A program made the translations under genes and the position numbers. The notes beneath the pieces were generated by a model. The model did no database searches and had not been told where the DNA came from. It worked only from the letters and a program-made list of their open reading frames with translations. Positions 13,101-25,569 of a DNA stretch of 64,000 bases are shown in pieces (position 1 is the stretch's first letter; the number at the start of each line of letters is the position of its first letter). The stretch is from Atopsyche davidsoni (taxonomy: Eukaryota > Arthropoda > Insecta > Trichoptera > Hydrobiosidae), in assembly GCA_022113835.1 (NCBI GenBank), contig JAILWY010000012.1, forward strand, positions 5,084,001-5,148,000, read 5' to 3'.

Positions 13101-14839
13101 GAAAAAATATATTCATGATATGGTATTAATTTTATATTGATATTATATTTAATAAGAAATTCGGTCATGAATTATCGAATACAAAAAGCCTAGTTATGAC
13201 CGTTGTATTTTTGTACTCACAAATTCTTTCTTAATTAAATTTAAAAAACCTTTTACAGTGGTAAAAAAAAATTGTAACTTAAACTAGTGATCAGATGTGG
13301 GCAGACAAAATCTACACATTAAATTTTCTGTGAGGTCTGTCATTATTTTGTCATAAATTATAACGAATGTCCCTCCAGCACATCTCGTCTCGTATTTTTC
13401 GATTCGTTATTCTTGTATATCTCCTTAAAATTTCCATAGATAGTGCGCTCGACTTGCTCCGTCTGGTGCCCGATTCTTACGCTACATTAAGTAAATTTAC
13501 AGCCATGAATATTTTTCGAAAATTGTCATTTTACATTTAGAAAATGTGTTCTTAACATTTTGCGCGACATAGAAAGTTTATAATCGAGCTACATTCAAAA
13601 CGCAAGTTTCCCTAGCATACGTCATCCTGGTACAAAATTTATTTGCACGATAGAATTGAAATAAAAAAGATTTTCATATATTGTAAAATAATTATATATT
13701 TTAAAAGTATATATTAGTCACAATTAAATAATAAAAATAGTTTATTTGCATTTAATTGTTTCAAACAAGTATCCCCAAAACTTGTTTTTTTTTCATCTTA
13801 CATCGTCACATAAAAGTGAGATTTTTGATTTACTATACGGCGAAAAAATAATGATATACTTTAGAAGTAATCAAAAAAAATTCTTAAAAAACGGAGAATT
13901 CTTAAAAAAATTAAATAGTAATCATTATTTACAGGTCAAATGCATGTGATAAGGATAGTGGCTAGATCTTTCGACATACTTAGTCGTCCTTGTTAACGTG
14001 TTATGTAAGTATATGCAACAAAATTATTTAATCTTCACAATGTAGTATATTGAGCTAATATGTAAATGAGGAATATTTCGAACAAGCATTATGTGCATTT
14101 TATGCAACGACACACAAATTTGTTTAATATCATAATAAACGCACGTGATAAAGGAAACGGTATCAATGACACAATTTTAAAGACGAAACAATAGATATGA
14201 ACGTTATATAAATGATTGTATGCATAAAACGAGTTGATGTATCCACTTTCCATCGATATTGAATTCAAAGCAATAAAATACACCCATGGCAGTTAAATTA
14301 TCTGTGACGCTGCCGCGGGGCCCAGTTAGGACCGTGAAATGTTCTGTTACATTTTTTTATTCTATTCCAAAAGCACTTTGTCCTCCATTCTTCACGCTGG
14401 TTCAATTCTCTAACTTTTCATTTTCGATGCCGGATTTCAATGGTCAATGACGATATGATAATCGATTGGCCTTGTAAGATCAAAAGAAAGCCTAGAAATC
14501 GTTAAATAACATTTAGCTAGCGAAAATTGATATTACATATAGCTGCCAGACATCTGTTGGTAAATACTTAGATAATGTTTTGTCTTGAATGATAGCTTGA
14601 TGTTTTACTGTTTAACGCGATTACAAATGTTCATCGGCCAAACCAAAGCGGGCGTGGGACCAATCAACACAATGTTCCCAAACGCAAATTTTTTCTATTA
14701 ATTAATAACCTATACAATATGTTGAAAGTCATACGCAGTCTTTTAAAAAGATAAAAGCAGGCTCCATGATGGAATGACGATAGTATGAGAACAGACAGTA
14801 ATAATTCAAAGGCACGTTAGCCAACAGTTGGCAAATAAA

Positions 14840-14925
14840 CCAGGGGAGTAAGTAGTGGCGCCGCGGCCGGGAGCTCCGCGCTCTCCCCGTAATAAATCGG
14901 GCCGCCGAATAATTTATCCGCTCCT
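14840..14925. promoter_or_regulatory. GC-rich patch
   Basis: A sharp CpG-rich block (GGCGCCGCGGCCGGGAGC) inside AT-rich DNA, about 20 kb to the left of the predicted first exon. Confidence 0.2.
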
Positions 14926-15684
14926 TCATTATTTAGCAGACATTCGAAGAAATGGGACCGGACTTATATGGTCCAGATTTACGTTTATATTGAGAGGGGA
15001 GGAGAAGCACATTCCCACCATTAAGCATTAGCCAATATCACTAGACCATGCTACTGAACCCTCACCCTGGAAAGTAGTATATATACACGGAAATCGCTTA
15101 AATACATTTAAAGTATGAGGACCCTATAATTACCCCAATAAACTAAATTCATTAAGTGAATTATGATGGTTCATATATTTAGAGATAAAATTGGTATACA
15201 CAAACAGTAAGCTTGCTCCAGAAACATCCACCCGGGACGATGCACTGGCACTCTGCTCCTGTATTTATACACCATTATTTGTCTGATAACGCGAGTCGCT
15301 GCTCATTGCCACTTATGCCCGCAACTTATTTTTGGAAGTGGATGCATTAGGTATGCATCATTTCTTTCGGATAATGACTGACGGGTATCTCACAAAACGC
15401 TCGAGCTTTTAAACAGTTGTATATTTTGAGAAATAACTAATAAATATTATACCGCATAAATACAAAATCGAGCTGCTGGCAGTTTTGCAGTCTATATATT
15501 GATAGTTCTATTTAAAACTTCAATCAAATAATAGCTGAGACCTTGCGCATTGCCGGTGTTTTGTTGGGTTATAATTGAAAGATAGGCAGCCAACTAAAAA
15601 GGAATACATTAGAGCAGGGTAGGGCGGCAGCATTATGAAAGAATAAAAGAATTTTAACAGATAAACGTTTTTCAATAAAAGCCT

Positions 15685-15890
15685 CGCAATTGTCGAGGGA
15701 GCGCCCTGCGGTGCGGCCGGGGGAGCTCTTTGTTCAAAGGTAAATATTTCACCGAGCCGCGGACGCAAAACAATGTACCCGCGCTGCGGAGATTTCGGGA
15801 CTACACAAATGACAGGTCGGAGGATGTACCCGCGCAGTGCTCGTGCCGAGGGTTCTCCGCGGAGCGCTCGACCGTGGCGTGAATTAATCC
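15685..15890. promoter_or_regulatory. CpG-rich patch
   Basis: The doubled phrase GTACCCGCGC (at about 15775 and 15827) is the only internal repetition seen. A 126-codon minus-strand frame crosses this patch; its sequence is low-complexity Arg/Pro/Ala over the patch and AT-coded outside it, so I do not call it a gene. Confidence 0.25.
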
Positions 15891-17279
15891 CGACTATCAA
15901 ACAAACTGCAGCGCTTCAATACGTGAATACCTCGTATTTGGAGAGAATGATCAATGTCCACGATGCTTATATTTAAAATACCTTGATTAACTACGAATCT
16001 ATTCAAATAAATCGCATGCAAAGCGCTTTTCAGTTGTGAGTTATCAAACGATCGCAACGCATGAATGGTTGTGCCTGCATTCAAAGTTATGAGATTATTG
16101 TTATTTGTGAGCTCTGGGTCTCAATATTTATGTACCCATCCAGACGCTTGAAAGAGAACTCTGCGACGCGCAGCGTTATAAGGATGAACATCGTTAAAAA
16201 AATAGATGGTGAATTTTGTGTGTTTTTTTTTAATTCGCGCGATGCTTCACTTTATTTATATACGTATTGAATAACGACTATGTCATGGAGTATAATTGGA
16301 TGGGTATTATTGATTACTTGTAACTAAGGCGTAGGTTCAGCGACGTGCTATTTTAATACGTAAATATTTTTCGGAGAACGGTAGAATAGGATTTATCTGT
16401 GAAAAAATGACACCCCGGAATTTATGTCCCCATCAAGACGGATGATTCCAGACGCTTTAGTTGCGCGGTTGCCAGCATTAGCGCATTCCTTCATCACGCT
16501 GAGAGCCTAATAAACAATACTGCAAAGTCTCTGTTTAATTTACGAAAGAGAGTAAGCCAGACGTTGTCCTCCAAGCGGCGGACTGCCGGTGGAAGCATTA
16601 TGAGCATTACGCAAGGGAGAATGTAGCATCTTCAAAATATGTTACAGTGACTTACGAACGAGTATTACTAAATTGAAGCACGTTTCAGATTATTAATACT
16701 ATTTACCTGTCTCTTCACAGTTGATTAGGAAACGTAAACACATAAATCTAGTTTCTTATGGTTTTTATTATTCCAAATGTTAGGTCATTATACTGAACCA
16801 CACGTTTTATTGCATCAGAATTGATTAGCAAAAATATCTGAAATAGCCGATAAAATGTTTAAAATCTCTTAATTTATTATGGATACTAATAATAGAAAAA
16901 TAAGATCATTCTACTCAGGAAGTCATTAAAACTATAGAGAAAGGAAAAAAAACCCAATGAGAATATATTACGTAATAATAAATTCTGTCTACTAATGAAT
17001 CAGTTTGCACTCAATAAATCAAGTTTGAAAGAAACATCAGTAAAAATCATCTTTAGTTATGAGAGGTTGAGTGAACACAATCATTTATATCAACTCGGTA
17101 TTCACCTGTTCGTATCGATACCGAACTTGCGGACCCTCGGTCAAAAAAAAAACAAGGTAACATGTCAATTCAGCTAACAAATGATAAACATATCAAAGGT
17201 TACATTGAATGCCATTTATTTACTCACGTTTTTTTGCATTTCAAAATAAAACTAAAAGAGTGAGCATTTATTTATATTT

Positions 17280-17300
17280 GATAATATTGATAATATTGAA
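17280..17300. repeat. Short 9-bp tandem repeat
   Basis: GATAATATT is repeated twice, with a third degenerate copy following. Confidence 0.8.
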
Positions 17301-18849
17301 AATATAAAATAGCACTTTGATATTTATATCTTTACATGTCTCTGTATAGTCGTGCCTCTGTATAGACATCTGCACAGATCGTGACAGACCGTACTCTTCC
17401 TGAATGTCAGGGACCTCCGAGTACACCTCTGCGTTACAGCACTAATGGATTATACTGAAGGTGGCTCCTTTCAATTATCTCGTAATACTCCCTAGATATC
17501 AAGTTTTGACATTTTATTAATGAATCTATCATAGAAAAAAATACATCAGTTGGCAATTTTCAATCATAACTTAAAATATATATTATTTAGTTAAAAAAAA
17601 ACACGAAAAATATTTATTACTAAAAAAAATTATATTAAATGAACTGTTGATTCACAATAACAAACATGAATCGTTATCTATGTTATAAATGAATTCTTTA
17701 ACATTGCAGCACCGAAAACAATATTTTTTTTTAAAATTAAATCTTACACTAAATACATGACACGAAATTTGATATAGCAATTAAAAGCTCGCGAATTTGA
17801 AACGATGCATCGTAAACCAGACGACAGCGATTGCACAAAATATTTGTTTGTGGAGATTATTTTATTTGATACTGTGGATCGTGTCACTTTAATATCTTAA
17901 GAATTAACGAGTGAACACACTTGGGTTAGCCAAACGTAAGTGGTCCTGAAGAGTTAGTGAACAGTTGAGAGAACTTTCTGTCTGCCAATGAATTATTTAC
18001 GTTTTCAGAAACTTATAAATATCTAAAGATGCTCTTAAACGTAACATCGGAAAGGTAAGACTTCAACCTTTTTACTAGGTGAAACATTTAATTCGCAAAA
18101 AAAAAACTTTTGAAAATTAATAAAAATACGTTTTTACGTGCGATAAAATGCAAGTTTTTAATCATACAACTGTAGCCTAAAAATAAAATGTTACGATCAA
18201 AAAGTATGCTTTAATACAAAATGTGTAGATTAATTGAAGGTCTGAGCTCATATTGGTTGCAAAACGATGAGGTCTATGATTGGTATGGAGTTTTATTTCT
18301 CTTTTTGAAGGCAAATTTTCGGGGTAGCCTTTTCTGAAGTACATAATGAAATTGATCGATGATTCCAACAAATATCGATTTCAAATACGTCGTTAGGGTT
18401 TTTTATTTTGTGTTGTTTTTGCGATTATAATGATTATAGCTTATTTTAGGGATACCATGAAAATGAAGCCAGCAGGGGCGGAGTTACGGATACTGCAGGG
18501 TAGCGGCAACATAAACACGCTAATACAATGCATAAGTTAAAATATTTTATATAATTTAAATTTATTTTATAATATATTTTATTTATTGTATAAATATAAT
18601 AAGAATAATAATTTGTTAAAAAAATATTGGCTTGGGTGTTGAAAACCAAATTTTTCGGACTACTAAGCTTCACTGTAGCTGACATTTTAGTTGTGTATAA
18701 TATATATTTTGTTTCGATTATTTTATAGAAGATTACAAAATGAGACATCATCACATTGAGTTAAATGTATTCAAATGTGACTGTTTATAAAAAGAAATAA
18801 TCAAGTTGATATTTACATGATTGTTTTAAAGTTTCGAAGTCAGTACTAA

Positions 18850-19115
18850 CAAAGGGGCTCTCGAGCGCTCACCCTGTTCCTGCATCGGAGGGCCTCGAAG
18901 GTCAGACGTGCAATAAGTCAATTGCCAAACTCTGGTATTAGCCTCTCCTCTCCCTGGCCCCCTCCCGCGACCGGCGCATCCATCATGGCGGGATGCAATT
19001 ATAGTGCCGAATTACCGGGGAGGGAGTCGAACCCGGAGAGGGAACCTCTGCTCACCTGACAATGACTAAGCGAGCCGATTAGCATATTGTTAAAAGCGCG
19101 AAATACAGCCGCCGC
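18850..19115. promoter_or_regulatory. GC-rich patch with interior AT-rich homeodomain-like words
   Basis: A CCCTCCCGCGACCGGCGC block is followed by GATGCAATTATAG and GCCGATTAGCATATTG, then by CAGCCGCCGCCGTTC. The mix of CpG-rich flanks and ATTA cores suits a conserved regulatory element. A B-box-like GGGTTCGACTCCC on the minus strand at about 19027-19039 is not a tRNA: no A box or cloverleaf was found. Confidence 0.3.
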
Positions 19116-20965
19116 CGTTCAAAGTAAACAATTTAAATCGTTTGATTTATGTGCGCATTATATTAAACAGAAAAAAATATTTCATATTTGATCTTACTTG
19201 ACATACCAGATATAATATTGATTTAATGCTTCCTTTTTGCGATTTTTTTTGCTTAAAAAAACAAGGTTAGAAAATTCATCATTGAGGGATACGAAATGTT
19301 ATGCCGTATTAAATTACAGTGTTTCAAGTATTTCATCCGTTAAAATAACAATATGCCCAGAAACAAAGAACACGCGAAACGAGATGAAAAAACGCTTTAA
19401 AAGTAGCATTGAATCGCAAACGGAGATCGAACCGAACGATACGTTTGGCAAATTGGTTAAATTTATAGACCGCTCAAGTCAATGGCGTGACAATTTGTTT
19501 TTTTTTTATTAAATTTATTTTTGGTCCGCTAAGCTAAAATTAGTACAGAAAATTCAAAAGTTTCCCATTGTTGTTACTTATAAATATTGAGTAAGTCAAT
19601 TAAGTTACATTTTCAGTTCAAGTGGTTAAATCGATAAAGTTGCATATATTTTAAAACACATCGACCAATTGTCTATTTCAATATCTTTGAAGTTATGCTG
19701 AAAGAAATAGTATATTTTCTCGTTTCTTTTGTAGTCCATTGTAGTTTTAGTAATAACTTCCAAGATAAGAAATGAAATATCTTGTTTTGTTAGGTTTTGA
19801 ACTCATATAATAATTCATAATTCATTAATATTCTAATTTCACTTTGCTCGGTGCAAATATTTGGGTCATCTAGTGTGAAAGGGTAGCGGGTTTGCGAGTC
19901 CTCGCGCGATAAGGCTGTGTTTCGCAGCACAGTGAAATTTAATATTTGTCCTCCACAACAACGAAATTATTTTATTATAATTGGATATGAACACACGACA
20001 CAGCCGGGCCGAGGGAAATTAATTAAAGTGTTGTTACGTTTAGATTATGCGGGCTGGATAAAAAGGCTGGTGAGAAATCTGCGGCGGAGATTATTCCGGG
20101 GAAGGATAAATAACGCTCGCATTGTTAGGTTAAATTCTAAATTATATTATATTCAGTTACGTCTGATTGTGCGGGTTGTTGCGAATCAAAATATTCCGAA
20201 CGAAGCGCTTTAACTGAATTGATGTTTCTTGGGGAGTATTCTATGGCGCCTGAAAGTCACCATTTTCAGGAACAAGGGGGTGAATGTCTTTGTAGTTCAA
20301 AAGGTGTCAGATCCCTTTTAAGGGGTCTCTGTTATTTCAATGTAATTTCGTCTTCAAGAGGAGGGTTTTCATTTTTCAATATTTAATATATAGAAATAGA
20401 CAAAAAAATACACTACATAGTCGAATACATAACTTTTGGGAATTATAATTAGAAAAGAGAGAAAATTATGAAATATTATATAATTATAAAAAATTATTAA
20501 AATTGGCTTGCTGAGATTTCAAAGAATCATTCTAAATAATTGTGATTATATTGTATTATGCAAACGACAGTTACGTTTCATGGGAACTCAAATCAAACAA
20601 AAATAAAATACTCGTCAAACCTTAAATATAACAAAACTACAGAACAAACTGAGAATTTCGAAATTGTTTTCCGATGGGCGGACATTTTGAGTTGACAGTC
20701 GACCATGGATAAAGAAAATCACAAATATATTTAACAACCCAGACGGACAGACTTTAAAATTGAATGAAGTATGAATATGCGCGGTAGTTGTTAAGTTTCA
20801 AATTATACTGGGGCGGCATGATGAGTATTCATAATCGGGCATTACCCAACAAAGGTCCTCAGTGAGGGGTTTAATATACGCGGGGAGGCAGACGACACAC
20901 AGCCCCCTTCCGGCACGAGACACATCGCGTATCGCACTTCACACACCCGCAACATCCATAACGCC

Positions 20966-21035
20966 CGTGATGCGATGTGATGTGATGCGGAGTGATGTGA
21001 TGTGATGTGATGTGGTGTGATGTGGTGGGATGCGA
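20966..21035. repeat. Degenerate (TGTGA)14 pentanucleotide tract
   Basis: Fourteen consecutive 5-bp units are variants of TGTGA, with TGCGA, TGTGG and AGTGA among them. On the minus strand it encodes the His/Ser/Thr-rich shadow frames seen there, which are not genes. Confidence 0.9.
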
Positions 21036-21834
21036 GCGCCGAAGTTCCCAGCGACGGCATTGTTGGGGGCCTCGCGTGGAGTGTCGCTCCGCTTGTTGCT
21101 GTTGTGTGACAAACGATCCATTCTCGCCCTACACTGGCGACGATATAACGTTGATTAGGCGGAGGCTTTGAGCTTGTATTATCTTAAAAAGGACTCAGTT
21201 TCTCGGAACTTGTTATACCGAGTAATTCCCGTAGATTTAGATAATATGTCTGGCTGGTAGATGGATTACGTTGCACATTATTATTCTGACTGAACACGGA
21301 ACAGTTCCTAACTTTGTAAATAAAATTAAAAATGCCTGTAAGCGTATTTATGTTGATTTGGAATTCACATGTATTGATCAGAAGCCTATGATAAAAATGT
21401 AAAGTACGATATCGTGTCTGCACATATTTTTCAGAATGTTTGAACAAATAATTTATGATATATCACGGAAGCCTAACGAAGCAAGTAGCATTGCTGTTGT
21501 GAATATATATTTTTATTATATTGCAAAAGGGTTCGTGAATAAATCTCCCTTCTAGCTCAGTACACAACACAAAAATAGTAAATCTTTGCGCGGGTTTATA
21601 TTCACTGAATTTAGGCTTCATACATAAAATTACATTAACAATTGGTTAAAATTGCTTCATATATGTTATGAGCACAATGATAATTATCTATACACGTAAA
21701 TACCACATCACGTCAATTTGGTATAAAATATAAAGATGTTTTTCCAATGAGTCTCGTTTTAATAATAGGACGTGTCAATGTACAATAATTTAAAATAATT
21801 TCAGTCGAAAAGAATAAGTAATTGGCGGGTTGCA

Positions 21835-21920
21835 AGGAGCCCTGCGGAGCGGCGCGCCGGCGGGGGGCTCGCCTGTCTAGGTCGAGGTCGGACGGCCGCC
21901 GCGGGCTGCCCACTTTGAGG
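21835..21920. promoter_or_regulatory. CpG-rich patch
   Basis: A short block including GGCGCGCCGGCGGGGGGC (an AscI-like palindrome GGCGCGCC sits within it) followed by GACGGCCGCCGCGGGC. Flanks are AT-rich on both sides. Confidence 0.25.
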
Positions 21921-22762
21921 CTGGAATTATACCCATTACATGCTTGCACAGATAAAGCCGCCCGTCGAATTTGATTGATTATTCATTACATATTTTATAA
22001 TTATTACATACGAAAAACGACAGGTAAAAACACATCCACAAATAAAGATTTATTTTGCGTAACAATATGAAACCATCATGTACATCTTAGATTTTACTAA
22101 AAAAAAAATTTTTTATTTTTACCAATACATAAAGCATAATTTTTAAAATTTCGTTATATAACGCGTGTCTTGTAGTTTAAATAATTTAATTAGGCCCATG
22201 ATTTTACTTAGAAAGGTGGCTGTCACTTTTTGGAACATAAGGTAAGATTATATTATAAATACAATAACTTTTAAACCTGAGATGTTGGTTGTAGTATATT
22301 TTAAAATTTACATATATCTCATGAATAAAACAAGTAATTTTGTGTTGAATATTATATTATTTAACTTCTTGGGCTGAAGCTTTCGTGTTACAAAAATAAA
22401 AATTAAGTTCTCTAAAAGTGAAATGACAACTTGTTAAAAGAAAAGATTTACAAATTATAAGTATGATTTATTTCTGTTTTTTTTGGTTCAAACTTTTATA
22501 ATACAAACAAATAATTTGATGGGTGAGTCTACAGGAAACAATAATTTTGATTATAAAGGCTATGATTAAAGCAATCTTATTTTATTAAAGCATATAATCT
22601 AAAATGGTTTACGGTTTGCTGATTTTAATGGTCGATAATAAATAATCGAGTTTTATAGTATATTTATAAATAATTGATTATTAAGTATCTCTGTATAAAT
22701 TTTAACATTATACCAACACATAACATCGCATATAATATTCCTTGTAAATGGAAACAAAGTTA

Positions 22763-22798
22763 GAAGGTTTTTATACATCTATATGTATAAAAACCTTC
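22763..22798. repeat. Perfect 16-bp inverted repeat with a 4-nt loop
   Basis: The left arm 22763-22778 (GAAGGTTTTTATACAT), loop CTAT at 22779-22782 and exact reverse-complement arm 22783-22798 form a foldback. After one mismatch outside the stem, three more bases can pair. It has the same design as the foldback at 829-888, but the sequence is unrelated, so they are not copies of one element. Confidence 0.95.
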
Positions 22799-23044
22799 GA
22801 ACACCTGCAGGCTACTTGACGTGATAGAACGTTAGGTCATAGATATTAAAAATGTGAATGAATTGAAAAATAAGCATTGGCAAGTTCAAATAATGTATTC
22901 AAATATATTCTATGTTGTGATGAGTCAAAAAAATTCACGGTATTATAAAAATGGAGGAGACTATGTGACTATACATTTATTTTATTTAAGCTTTCTATCG
23001 CAGAAATATGCTGTATTTCAGTGTCAAAAATTACCACAGTAAGA

Positions 23045-23290
23045 TGTATCACGGCGCGCCGTTTCTGTTGTTTTCACTTTGCATTCAATAAATCGAGAAG
23101 CACGCGGCAGGGAGCCCTGAGACGTGCTAAACAGCCTCCGCGGTGGAAAATGTAAGATAAACATTTACACAAAAATTTAACCCGCACTCTCGCATCATGT
23201 TCGGTCTCCAATTACGGCGCAGTGTGAGAGAGCCGCGAGCAGCCGGTGCCGCTGACTTCATTCAGGAGATGCATCTCAAGGACGAGCTCG
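23045..23290. promoter_or_regulatory. GC-rich patch
   Basis: It holds GGCGCGCC again (about 23053-23060), a CCTCCGCGGTGG core and GAGAGAGCCGCGAGCAGCCG-like sequence. No reading frame of note. Confidence 0.25.
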
Positions 23291-24479
23291 GCCAAGACGA
23301 ACGAGATGCTTTGTACGTGCCAGTCTCCTGGCTACCGAAAACGATTACATTTAAATAATTTAAAAAATATTTCATTAGAATCAAAATATCAATGTTGGAA
23401 GATAAGAAAACAAAAAAAAAACATTGATTTGAATAATAATATAATAATTATGGTGGTACTGTTTTGTGTAAATTAAATAAAAAATATTGATAAGAAATTA
23501 TTAATTGTGTAGTACGGCATCGACAGAAATGGTTTGCTAAGTCGCGATGTTTGATATGTTGATATTGAAAACACATTTACTTTGTTACAAGTTTGATTTA
23601 TGGTACATTTTTTTTTATTATGAAAAGCGTAAAGAACTTGGTGCAGACTTATGTTGTAGGTGCATGAAATATCGACAATCATATTTTTAAACAATTTCTT
23701 AGGTCTGCAGCAAAAAATTATTGATAATAAGTTGAAATAGACTCGATAGCTTTAATAAGGCCAGAAAGAGATGTGTACATTCCTTAATGGTCACATTTAT
23801 AAGTAATAAAGACTTTTATCTTACAAAAATATATTTATGAGTAGTGGGTTTAGCGAAGGCTATGATGTTTTCGGAGACACGTATAGAGGTCTTTGTTCTG
23901 CACGAACAATATCTAAAGGCAGCGGTGATTTATGACTCGCTAAAAACTTAAGCTGAGATTTACATAAATACATCATTCCGTCGAGTTTCGTCCAATTATT
24001 ATTTACATAATATGCATATTAAGACGTATTGATTTTTGAAATATACAACATCGACTCGGAGGAGTATTTCCGTGAATGCTGAAAGATTAATGTCTCAATG
24101 AGATTGTGGCTGGAAGCCTTTCATTCGTAATAATTTAAAACGATGAATGAAAGCATTTGGGCACTAAACGAAATCGTACTGAACCAAAATTACATTTATA
24201 CATCTTGAACAAATATATAAAGTTTCTTCGAGCAAAACTTTTTATGTCGAGTTAAATATATAAAAACAAGGTTTTTACCGATTTTATGCATTTTTGAACC
24301 ATCAATTATTTAATGTAGATTTTTCCCTAGCGTACACGATTCGATCACTGCTGAACAGAAGGACTTAAAGAAATATGGTGTATTTTAGTATCGTAAAAGT
24401 AACAATAATAATATTGTAGCATTAAATCGCATTCGCTCAGTAAATATGCATCAATGAAAATACGCAATTCGATTTCAAT

Positions 24480-24690
24480 AACCGCAAGTACTTGTCGGTC
24501 TTGTGCGTCCGCCTTCTACAGGTTATTGCATAAGAGCGAGCGAGCTAGTTCCCGGCCGAGTACGTGAAGTACTCCAGCACCATCGGCTGGACTCGCAGCC
24601 TCTTGTATGGAGCGACTTGTATGGTTCCTCGGAATTGGCCAGTGAGGATCCGGAGTGTTGACGGCCGGACGCCTAAGTGAACTAATTTTT
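24480..24690. promoter_or_regulatory. GC-rich patch with a short local duplication
   Basis: CTTGTATGG occurs twice, 14 bp apart (24602 and 24616), inside a moderately GC-rich element that also has TTATTGCATAAG and GAGCGAGCGAGC. Confidence 0.25.
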
Positions 24691-25553
24691 AATACAAGTC
24701 GCCAGACGTCATAAATATATTCATGAATGTGACCCCTTACGCGGACTTTAGCTCATTCAATCGAATATGTTGATTGTAAATTTACTATCGATTCATATAT
24801 TTAATATTTATAAATTACGCTCAATAAAGCGGTAAAAAAAGCACGTAGTCGTGAAAATATTAATTAAATAGTCAACAGGTTGCAGACTTATATGCGATAC
24901 AGTAAAAATGTTACATATGTTTAAAATAAATATTGTTTGCATCATATCGTAATAAAAACCTGCGTCTGCTTTTGAAGTATAGAGTTCTGAATAGTTTATA
25001 ATTGGTAAATTATCACCTATGTATCATAACTAACAGCTTAAACGCAGTGTATTTTTTTTATTATTACATAGTAAAATATAACAATTGTGATTTCATGTAA
25101 CAATTTTATTAGGGTAATAATGCAAGGTATAAATTAAGATAAAGGCTTCGGTTGAGCGCCCTCTAATGATCTTTAGGCGCCGCGCTCGCAATTATACGTT
25201 TCCGAGAGGGATTCGGCTCAAGGTTAAATCATTCTTCAAGGGGTGTGATATGTTGCTTGTGGATCTAGTGTGGACAATGGAACATGATAATTACGACAAA
25301 TTACCTGCCTGCGATTGTACGAACAAGGTAGACGAGCATTGCACCGGTAGTTTGTGCTAAGCGCATCTAATGACAGATAACCTTGCTTATCAACAAACAA
25401 CGAGTGATTTAATATACGCGGATGTAATGTTTTTTTATCATTTCAAGTTTATCTGAAATAAATTAGCAAGTTTGAAAAATCAATACAAACAAAAAAAAAA
25501 GAAAGCTATGTTTTTTACCCATATGATAAAAAATTAAACAGTTGTAATCGGAA

Positions 25554-25569
25554 CAATGTACGTACATTG
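25554..25569. repeat. 16-bp perfect palindrome
   Basis: CAATGTACGTACATTG is self-complementary. A second hairpin (GATTTGAT with ATCAAATC, 5-nt loop) begins about 10 bp downstream. Confidence 0.9.

Noticed and set aside
15520..15900. 126-codon minus-strand frame
   Set aside because: Open mainly because it crosses a CpG-rich patch; no domain or splice support.
19020..19045. T-arm-like GGGTTCGACTCCC on the minus strand
   Set aside because: No acceptor stem or A box; the match is limited to the loop motif.
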